Positions 56,793-64,000 of a stretch of 64,000 bases of DNA are shown piece after piece. Positions within the stretch are counted from its first letter, which is position 1. The number at the start of each line of letters is the position of its first letter. Below the pieces are notes generated by a model that did not search any database, was not told the origin of the DNA, and saw only the letters and a list, made by a program, of their open reading frames with translations. The translations under genes and the position numbers were made by a program. The stretch is from Lepiota brunneoincarnata (lineage: Eukaryota; Basidiomycota; Agaricomycetes; Agaricales; Agaricaceae): the NCBI GenBank assembly GCA_023014365.1, contig JAEBUN010000024.1, positions 248,001-312,000 on the forward strand, given 5' to 3'.

Positions 56793-57881
56793 AGGGCCCC
56801 TCTAGCCCAGTGGTTTTGATCACTAAAGATGGGGAGAGGTGGCTGTGCATAACTGCCGGAAAGGTTGGGGGTTCGATTCCCTCTCATCCTCCATACCTGT
56901 GAAGTGGGGAAAGGTTGCACGGTTATCATCAGATACTACCATGTACTTGGTTCTTCAGGTGGGTAAACTATCTCCAAGGGAAATTCGGCTGGTCTCCTTG
57001 ATCTCAGTTCTTGATTTGGCGACTGGCAATCGCTGATCTGGGGTAAATCTGGGGGAGAGATTGTTGGAGCCCAAAGTGGCGGATCTGGATCAATCTCGAT
57101 TGGACCAGATCAGGCTGTACCCAATAAGGAAGTGAAAGCACAGGGCACGGTAAGTGGGGAGAATTCTAACAAAAACAGATCAAACGTCCCGATAAGGGGC
57201 CAGGTAACCCCTACATGGGAACGCTTGGTCCAGGTGCCTGCCAGCTTAAGCCAAGTAAGTACCAGTCGTTAGTCCATAGGTAGTAGGTATCCAGTCAGGT
57301 GGCAAAGGGTGGGGCACTGGGGCTTTGGGGTTACTCATGGCTTCTCCCATAGGGGTTGCTGATTGGGGAGGTCCGCTACCCAGACCTTGGAGCTCTGGGT
57401 GAGTCTACATCTTGGGCATGCCCTAGGGGTTAGATCCCCCATGGGTGTTCCATCTGAAGTAGGTGGCGCAGGCTTAGGGTGCTGAAACAACTCTATGCCA
57501 CTGGTCCACGGACCTCTGGGAGTGCAACATGGTTGGCTGTGGGCAAGGCAGAGACCTGGGACAAGTGGAGATCCGTGCCGGTTGGCTTCAGCAAACCACC
57601 TGCCTGGGAATGGGAAGCCCAGTAACCAGGGCTCTATACTAACTCCCTGGTGAAGCATAAGCCGTAGCAGGCCTAGGATAAGTCTCCCACAACCTGGCTT
57701 GAGTGCACTAAATCCTCTGTTGGTTCTCCTGACTGACTAAGCCAGGTTAGAGTCTAAGTTAATTCTGGGGTCCTGGTGCATCTGGTGCTTGCCTCACAAG
57801 AGCGCATAGCAATAGGGTCCTCCCTCATGGGAGGGCCCTATACCTTGTAAATTGTTGATCAAAAAAAAAAAAAAAAAAAAA
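56793..57881 (+). mobile_element. SINE-like element with tRNA-related head
   Basis: 1,089 bp flanked by a 14-bp duplication ACTAACAGCCTCCC (56779-56792 and 57882-57895). The empty site is present once in the paralogous 5' region at about 32130. Head: pol III A box TAGCCCAGTGGT (56803-56814) and B box GGTTCGATTCC (56870-56880) with a T-arm-like stem. The body is unrelated to anything else seen here. The 3' end TGTAAATTGTTGATC plus a long A-run resembles the LINE 3' end TATAAATTGTTGATTTC. It has no coding capacity and was presumably moved by LINE machinery. It is unusually long for a SINE. Confidence 0.8.
56803..56880 (+). promoter_or_regulatory. Internal pol III promoter (A and B boxes)
   Basis: A box 56803-56814 and B box 56870-56880, tRNA-like spacing for a tRNA with an extra arm. 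It supports the SINE call. Confidence 0.65.
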
Positions 57882-58478
57882 ACTAACAGCCTCCCTAATT
57901 GGTGTGGCACTAAATCCAACGGGCCAGACTTATATGAGGTGGTGCAAAAACATGGAACACCCCAAACCCATTGCCCTCCCAACTAGGTAATCCCTGGGGT
58001 AGTGGGTCAGCACAGAAGGCCTTCCAAAAGGGTGTACAAGGTAGGGCTAAACTCCACCACTCAACTCATAGGCTCACACTAGAACCGCTGATGTGGTAAC
58101 AACTCAAACCGATAAACCTGGATCTTATCCTGGGATTGATCAACAGCAGATCTTGATCTCTCAAGCCAGGTTCACCATTCTCTGAACAAACTGCTATGGC
58201 CCAGTGGCTACCTGGGGCACTGACCTCCGGACCACCTTCCTGTTACCCAGCAGCCTGGTTTGTGATCGAGATCTGGTTGCCCAGATCTACAATAAGCATG
58301 GATCCCCATATAACTGTCCGGGCTTACTGTCTTGCAGGGGCTGCTACCAGGATGGAAGTCACAGCGTGAGAGCTGCCCCAGAGTTTGGGTGATCCCTACT
58401 AACATCCTGCACCTGGCTGAGCTTTACTTGCTTGGAGTGCAGGAGGGGGGTGGCCTGTCCTCTTGGTTGGCTTGTTTT

Positions 58479-58683
58479 TGTTAGGAGTGCCCTGTGACAT
58501 GCCAGGATGTGCTATGTGCACTCCTGTGGTAAGCAGTGTGCACTTGTCTCATTGTGCTCTGAACAGTCCCACTTGTTTGTTGTTGTGTTTGTGGACTTGT
58601 AGATAGGCCTGGACGCTTTTGGTAGCTAGTCATGTGATCTAGACATGGACTTGCACCTGTGGACGCTTTTGGGACTTCCAGTC
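58479..58683 (+). other. Possible LTR start, unassigned
   Basis: The sequence abruptly leaves LINE D 5' homology at TGTTAGGAGTGCCC and runs to the T-run at 58684. The TGTTAG start is typical of many LTRs and a copia RT scrap lies downstream, but no second copy is in the window. Confidence 0.25.
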
Positions 58684-60440
58684 TTTTTTTTTTTTTTTTT
58701 TTTTTTTAAATCTACAATTTATAACGCAGGCCGCGATGGGAGGCCGCGTGCAACTACCTACTACAGGGGGCAAGTAGCTACAAAGTCCGCCCTACATACT
58801 GGCATGCCTGCCAACACGAGCTTGCGTCACCCCAAGCCCAGGAGAGAACTGCCCAAAAGAAGCAGAAAAACAAGTAGGGATCTACCCAGTGGTTAGCACA
58901 TGCCTGCACCCGAAGGGCACCAGACGCACAGGGTCCCACCAAGTAGCCCACTCTGCTACCACACCTTCCCAGAGGACAGTGGCTGGAGGAGGGAGCATAT
59001 AGTATATACTCCCCTCCGGACAAATACCAGTACCTACAAGGCACTAGCGCAAACCACAGGGAGTTCCTGTAGGAATAAAATCTGCAGGCCCTGGGAGCCT
59101 AATGCAGGTGGGCAGGTTGGGGAACCTGCCAGATAGCCAAGGGTCCCTGGTCCCCATGCGCGAAGTACGTTGGTGTTAATTCACCGTAAATGCCCAGGTA
59201 GTTGGACAAAAACCAAGGAGGCAAGGTAAACTTCCCAAGGGGAAGGGAAAAGGTCAACTGCAATGTCAGTGACGAGGGGCAACCTGGGCATCAAAGGAAG
59301 CCCTGGCTACTGTAATAGTAGCCCATACAGAATCAAGAGGGTTAGGTGCCAAGCACCCAAGCAAAATATGGCACACAGTCCAATTACTCTAAAGAGCATT
59401 TGGAGCCATGTCCGAAAAAGTGGCATTGCGGCCGAACACGTGAGCGCAGCCACATGCAATTAAGGGGACAGGAGGGGTACTAGGACTCCTACCATCCCGT
59501 AAAATATGGGGCGAAGCGCCCGCCAAACGAGTTCTAAACGAGCCCTGCAATCCGGAGAAGCAGGGCTGTCAGAGAGAAAACACCCCACAAAAGGTGTGAT
59601 AAATCAACAAGATCAGCCCAGAATGGGCTGAAACTTGCTGAGAACGGTCTGAGCACGCTCCCAAGCCTTCGCTAAGCAGGGGAGAAGCAGCCGAGCCAGG
59701 GGGCTGGCAGAACGACTGCAAATGCGCAGGAGACAGGTTTCTTGGGGGGGATGCCCCCAAAGAAGCGAACGTCGAGGCTGCCCCCATGGGCGCAGCTGCG
59801 TATAAGCGAGGGATCTGAAGGGGCCTAGGGTCCCCTACAGTCCTGTGAAGTCTCAGCCAGAACGGCCAAGGAACGAGCTCTGAACGAACTCTGCAATCTA
59901 AGGATCACAGAGAGGTCAGGGGAGAAACACATGAAAAGTGTGATAACTCAGCGAGATCAGCTCGGAACAAGCTGAAACTTGCTGAGGATGTGTCCGGAGC
60001 TCCTGTGCATGCTTTGTTACCCAGTCCGGCGCTGTGGGACAAGATGTAGCCCCCCCGGAGTGATGGGGGAGGCTGGAGGAGGTGAGACATGCCTGGGCAT
60101 GCTCAAAGTGTCAGTGGTGGTGCCATAGCCTGGCACAACCACTGGAAATGGTGTGTAAACACCCTGATAGTGCTTGTCTTCAACCTAGACCTCAGACCAG
60201 CGATTTGGAACCCTGCAGAGCCTCCAATCCTTCCCCACAGTGTTTCCTACAAAAAGGGCGAATTGTCGGTGACCCCCTCGACGGATCGACTCGAGATTTG
60301 GTACATGGGAGGGCACACAGGGCCGCTACTACCATGCCGGATTAGAAGAACAACGGACAAGAGGAAGGCCATGAATGGGCCTCCCAACTCGAGAGGAGGT
60401 GCAACCTGACCAAATATGGTAATGGTTGCTGATAAAGGAG
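58684..60440 (-). mobile_element. LINE K-type 3' region and unassigned sequence, minus strand
   Basis: T-run 58684-58707 followed by AAATCTACAATTTATAACGCAGGCCGCG, related to the LINE E 3' end. The following roughly 1.3 kb has no recognisable coding region and contains a diverged direct repeat (59527-59655 and 59873-59993). 60100-60440 is also unassigned. Confidence 0.45.
59527..59993. repeat. Diverged direct repeat with hairpin
   Basis: 59527-59655 and 59873-59993 align over about 125 bp (shared GTGTGATAA, GATCAGC, GCTGAAACTTGCTGAG). Copy 1 carries a perfect stem CAGCCCA-GAA-TGGGCTG; copy 2 a shorter CAGCT...AGCTG stem at the same place. Confidence 0.65.
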
Positions 60441-60449
60441 CGGTAAGGC

Positions 60450-60890
60450 TGATGGCTCCGTGGAGTGCTACAAGGCTAGGTTGGTTGCAAAAGGGTACTC
60501 TCAACACCCTGGATTTGACTATACTGAAGTCTTTGCTCCCACATATTGCCCTGCATCCCTACGCCTCATTCTGGCCTTGGCAGCTAAAGAAGGCTATTCA
60601 CTTCGTTCTATCGACATTTCATCTGCCTTCACTTATGGGGACTTGGATGAAGAGATCTATATGCGCCAACCTGAAGGCTACCACAAGGGAGGTCCTAACC
60701 ATGTTTGCAAGCTCACCAAGTCGCTCTATGGTCTCAAACAGGCTGTTAGACAGTGGAACAAGAAGCTACATGACATCTTTAGCTCTTTGGACTACACCAA
60801 GCTCAAGTCAGACAACTCTGTGTATGTTTACAGCAAGGGTGACGTTCGTGTTATTGTTCCCATCTTCATTGACAACATCACACTTGTGTC
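60450..60890 (+). mobile_element. Ty1/copia RT fragment
   Basis: Open frame starting GSVECYKARLVAKGYSQ with FAPTYCPASLRLILALAA, SIDISSAFTYGDLDEEIYMRQPEGY, LTKSLYGLKQAVRQWN and VYVYSKGD. This is the N-terminal two thirds of a copia reverse transcriptase. It ends just before the YVDD box, where the LINE E T-run begins (FIDNITLVS). Few lesions are visible. Confidence 0.85.
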
Positions 60891-62969
60891 TTTTTTTTTT
60901 TTTTTTTTTTTTTTTTAATCTCCAATTTATTACGCGGGCCGCGTAGGGAGGCCGCGTGCAGCAACGTACTACAGTACAAACGACCGAGCCATACACTACA
61001 GGGTATCTGTACATACAACGCATGACTGCGGATGCAGGCATGCATTTCCCCATACCCAGGACGAAGCCGCCCTGAACGAATGGAGGCGGGAAGACGGCTG
61101 CCGCCCAGCGCGTGGTGTGGGAACAAAGCCGAGACGAGGTCCCCCCCCTTATCGGGGGTTAGGGGTCAATTCCCGCGTAAATCCCTACATGCTGTCCGAA
61201 GACGGCGGGGGAATAACCAACGCCCCAGCCTGGACCCAACCGGGCGCCAGGCAGAGCTACTAGCCGATACCCCCCGGGGGGGGCCCGGCCCTCTCAGCGA
61301 ACGCGAACGCGGTCGGGGACGCCTCGAGGAAAGCAATGAGAGCCTCGACCGTAGCCGGGACCCCCGCCATGGAGTGCCTAGGGCAGTTCCGAAACACGTG
61401 CTCACAAGTTTCCTCCCGAAACCCGCAGCGACAGGAATAATCTTCCTGCGGAAAAAAGCGCCTCCGATAGCCCCCTATCGGCGCGTGATTGAGAATAGCA
61501 CACATCATCCGGGCCATAAGCGACACCGAATGAGCGTGTGGGATCCAGGCACCACCGTGGAGATACGTGGGCCGAAGGGGACGGTCGTCGTCCCTGGCGA
61601 GCTGGAGGAAACCATGCCCGCGGTGGTCAGGATTCTGGAACAAATCGATCCAGCGATCCTGACACGACCGTACTTCCTCCTTGCGGAGGTAGTCAAGCAA
61701 GGCCCGGGGACGCGCCCCTACCCCAACGGGAGGCAACGACCAGGCAAAGTCGTGCACCTGAGTGTGGAAAGGCCACTTCGCATGCGAAGGGACCTCCCAG
61801 AAATGGACCATGCGGGCCGGACCCCCAGCGAACCACTCGGCGAGAAGGCGGCAAACCGCCAAGGACTGACCCTGGGCGGAGTGCACCGACGGGTCCACTG
61901 CCCGCCTGGCCGAAGCCATCGAGTCGGTGAACAATACGAGACTAGCTGCACCCTCGACAGAAACTGCCTTGGATACTGCCAGCTGGATGGCGAAAAGCTC
62001 AGCCTTGGGAGCCGTAACCTTCCTCCCCGGAAGCCGGACCGCATGAATGCAGTCCTGCCCCCGGAAAACCTGGGCGGCCAAGACCGCCTGGTGGACCCGG
62101 CGGGGCGGCAGACTTGCGTCTGTCGCTGCCACCAGCACCCCCGGATCAGCCTGCGACCGGGCCAGAACCCAGTCGAGAGCCGCGACATGGGCCGTAAGGG
62201 CGTCCTCTGCCCCACGGTCGTAGGAATGGAAGCGGACCCGCTCGGGGTACACATCCAAGAGACGACGCCCTGGCCAGGCCTCTGGCACCACCGCGTCGAA
62301 GGGCCCAGCGAGGGCAGCAAGACGCTGGTTAGCGTTGACAACAGGCCCCGTCACCTTGATCAGCTTGTGGGGAGGGAGCCTGGCTATGGACCAGACATGG
62401 GACCGGAGATCACCGCTGTAGCCCCAGCCAAGGAGGGCACGAACGGGATGACCCGGAGCAAGCGTGGCGTACCGCAACTCGGCACGGTCACAAAGCTTCC
62501 GGAGATGGAGATGGATGGGGATCAGGCCCGCAATGGCCCCAATCCCCCCATTGGGTGACGTCCTAAAGGTGCCGGTGATCCAGAGCGCAGCCCGACGCTG
62601 CATCCGGCGAAGGTGGTCCAAAGCGCCCTTACACCTGGCGCCCCGGTAATACCACAAGCGAAAGCCATACGTGGCTATAGGAACCACGCACGACCGATAC
62701 AGAAGGCGCTTCTGGTCTGGCAGAAGCCCCCGGACGGAATTACCAAGCATTCCCATGGCCTTGACCGTGGAAATAGCCTTAGTAGAATAGAAGCGAACAT
62801 GCTCCTTAAAAGTAAGGGCACGATCGAAATAGAAACCCAAGTATCTCCAATAGGTCTTGGGTCGTAGGGGAGTAGCGCCGGTAAACGGGGGAAACCCCAA
62901 GTCCACCGGGGGATTCTCACCGGAGCGATCCCGTGAGAAATGGAAGAGCTCGGACTTATCGTGCTCCGC
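60891..62969 (-). mobile_element. LINE E, young 5'-truncated copy, minus strand
   Basis: T-run 60891-60916 (poly(A)), CpG-rich 3' UTR (ATTACGCGGGCCGCGTAGGG on the plus strand), then an intact coding region to about 62969, where it joins LINE D-type 5' sequence. It is inserted in the copia RT fragment; the copia sequence does not resume on the other side. It lacks the CpG decay of its relative at 48523-49795. Confidence 0.82.
61260..62906 (-). CDS. LINE E ORF2 C-terminal half (RT thumb, RNase H, zinc region)
   Basis: 548 codons open with no lesion, but the start is an artefact of truncation because the frame enters from the RT. Order: RT thumb (PLRPKTYWRYLGFYFDRAL, LLPDQKRLLYRSCVVPIATYGF), connection helices, RNase H with VAATDASLPP (Asp about 245), PKAELFAIQLA (Glu), VLFTDSMASARRAVDPSVHSAQGQ (Asp), a C-terminal helical region, and the CCHC-like motif YSCRCGFREETCEHVFRNCPRH near residue 500. 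RNase H removes the RNA template during target-primed synthesis in this clade. The RT palm and endonuclease are absent, so the copy is dead on arrival. Confidence 0.85.
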   Translation of the reverse strand: MDLGFPPFTGATPLRPKTYWRYLGFYFDRALTFKEHVRFYSTKAISTVKAMGMLGNSVRGLLPDQKRLLYRSCVVPIATYGFRLWYYRGARCKGALDHLRRMQRRAALWITGTFRTSPNGGIGAIAGLIPIHLHLRKLCDRAELRYATLAPGHPVRALLGWGYSGDLRSHVWSIARLPPHKLIKVTGPVVNANQRLAALAGPFDAVVPEAWPGRRLLDVYPERVRFHSYDRGAEDALTAHVAALDWVLARSQADPGVLVAATDASLPPRRVHQAVLAAQVFRGQDCIHAVRLPGRKVTAPKAELFAIQLAVSKAVSVEGAASLVLFTDSMASARRAVDPSVHSAQGQSLAVCRLLAEWFAGGPARMVHFWEVPSHAKWPFHTQVHDFAWSLPPVGVGARPRALLDYLRKEEVRSCQDRWIDLFQNPDHRGHGFLQLARDDDRPLRPTYLHGGAWIPHAHSVSLMARMMCAILNHAPIGGYRRRFFPQEDYSCRCGFREETCEHVFRNCPRHSMAGVPATVEALIAFLEASPTAFAFAERAGPPPGGIG

Positions 62970-64000
62970 GTCGCTCCTTTCCCTCTTACCACCATCATCC
63001 CCCTCTTATATTATTTTCTACTCCTAATCTACAGGCAGCCGTCCCGTTCTTAGTGGGTTGTCTACACTATTCCACCTCTCTTCACCCTTCTGGAGCGTCC
63101 CGGGGCTGTCTGGGGTTGTTGGGGAGTTGGGTGCGCCCTTGGCAAAGGTGCTTAATGGCTGGGTATGCTGGCCGCCTGATGAGCTGGCGATTCTGGGCAG
63201 TCTCTGCTGGGGTCAGTGGATCCCTGGCTGGCCGAAATGGGTTAGGAGTCCCCCTGGGCACGTCCTGGGTGGGTTCGCAGTGGGACAACCGCGCTCCTCG
63301 CCAAGCTCTCGCGAAACCTGTAGCGAGTGCGCTTCCCCCAAATACCCCCTTGCGAGTAGGGAGTCTCCCGCTTGAAAACGAGGGCACGCCCGCAAGGGAC
63401 CGAGAGGATAGGGGACGGTAAGAGGGGGCATAGCCGTGAAAACAAGCCGACCGAGAGGACAGGCCACTCCCCTCCTGCATTCCAAGTGAGTAAAGCTCAG
63501 CCGGGTGCAGGACGTTAGTAGGGATCACCCAAACTCCGGGGCAGCTCTCACGCTGCGACTTCCATCCCGGTAGTGGCCCCTGCAAGACAGTAAGCCCGGA
63601 CAGTTATACGGGGATCCGTGCTTATCGTGGATCTGGGCAACCGGATCTCGATCACGAACCGGCTGCTGGGTAACGGGAAGGTGGTCCGGGGGTCGCGCCC
63701 TGGGTAGCCACTGGGCCGTAGCGGTTCGTTCAGAGAATGGCAAACCAGCTCGAGAGATCAAGATCTGCTGTCGATCGATCCCGGGTAAGATCCGGGTTTA
63801 TCGGTTTGAGTTGTTACCATGTCAGTGGTTCTAGCGTGAGCCTGTGAGTTGAGTGGCGGAGTTTAGCCCGCCTTGTACACCCTTTAGGAAGGCCTTCTGC
63901 GCCGACCCGCTACCCCGGGGATTACCTAGTTGGGAGGGCAACGGGTTTGGGGTGTTCCGCGATTTTGCGCCGCCTCATGTAAGTCCGGCCCGTTGGCTTT
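62970..64000 (-). repeat. LINE D 5' region, copy 3, CpG-rich, minus strand, runs off the window
   Basis: Reverse complement homologue of 32150-33200 that keeps CpG where copy 1 has TpG or CpA (for example CTCTCGGTCGG against CTCTTGGTCAG). It joins LINE E near 62970. The minus-strand frame 63585-63082 is not conserved in frame in copy 1, so I do not call it a protein. Confidence 0.75.

Larger units (their letters stand above)
56606..58478 (+). repeat. LINE D 5' region, copy 2, interrupted by the SINE-like element
   Basis: Homologous to 31961-32720; the homology is broken exactly at 56793-57881 by the SINE-like insertion. It ends within GGCTTGTTTTTG near 58478. Confidence 0.75.

Noticed and set aside
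58190..58290. Pol III A/B-box-like words in the LINE D 5' region (GGCCCAGTGGCTACC, GGTTTGTGATCGAG)
   Set aside because: The B box departs from consensus in all copies and the spacing is not tRNA-like. The nearby SINE head is much better.
61032..62558. 508-codon plus-strand frame
   Set aside because: It is antisense to the intact LINE E RNase H frame, whose motifs are clear; GC-rich composition keeps the opposite strand open. No domain was recognisable.
63082..63585. 167-codon minus-strand frame in the LINE 5' region as a possible ORF0
   Set aside because: The homologous frame in copy 1 shifts after a 1-nt length difference and ends differently, so there is no sign of protein constraint.

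Overview
The window reads as a repeat-dominated stretch of a filamentous basidiomycete genome, probably Agaricomycetes. Pointers are 50-57 nt spliceosomal introns with CTNA-type branch sites, Ty3/gypsy chromoviruses with an integrase-terminal chromodomain, RNase H-bearing Tad1-like LINEs, a fungal Zn(II)2Cys6 protein, and old copies decayed by CpG to TpG/CpA transitions. No rRNA, free-standing tRNA gene or CRISPR array was seen. Species was not determined.

Layout. 1-2.9 kb and 10.7-13.7 kb are the only non-retroelement DNA: a decayed minus-strand gene (240-1591) and a multi-exon minus-strand gene with a Zn2Cys6 motif whose small intron is occupied by gypsy element 1 (2890-10724, TSD CCATG). 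From 13.7 kb on, the DNA is nested retrotransposons. LINE A (plus, about 13.76-26.93 kb) is split by gypsy element 2 (15993-23862, TSD AATCC). LINE B and LINE C (minus, 26.93-31.96 kb) follow, C carrying a solo LTR (31198-31858, TSD AAAGC). LINE D (plus, 31.96-38.27 kb) is next, then a decayed gypsy element 3 (38412-46275), a second LINE family's ORF1 (46.3-48.5 kb), and mosaics of truncated LINEs, a second gypsy family and two Ty1/copia scraps (48.5-60.9 kb). Within the mosaic sits a 1.09-kb SINE-like element with a tRNA-like head (56793-57881). A young, CpG-rich, 5'-truncated LINE E (60.89-62.97 kb) and a CpG-rich copy of the LINE D 5' region running off the window end close it.

How the pieces work. 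Gypsy elements 1 and 2 look complete: LTRs, gag with a CCHC knuckle, pol in the -1 frame (protease, RT, RNase H, integrase, chromodomain) and a polypurine tract. An 11-nt sequence just inside the 5' LTR is complementary to the predicted mRNA 5' end, as in Tf1-type self-priming. Both also carry, between pol and the 3' LTR on the opposite strand, a three-exon gene for a coiled-coil protein with a C-X2-C-X6-C-X6-C-X2-C-X6-C zinc motif. Its antisense orientation would shield its introns from removal during retrotransposition. This antisense gene is the best candidate for something not well described. The SINE-like element with an empty-site paralogue in the same window and the clustered TAAGCTTA palindromes in the host flanks are the next most interesting signals.

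Coordinates of LTRs, TSDs, splice sites and motifs were read directly from the bases. Boundaries of LINE fragments are approximate (about 10-50 bp) because they were placed by comparing copies by eye.
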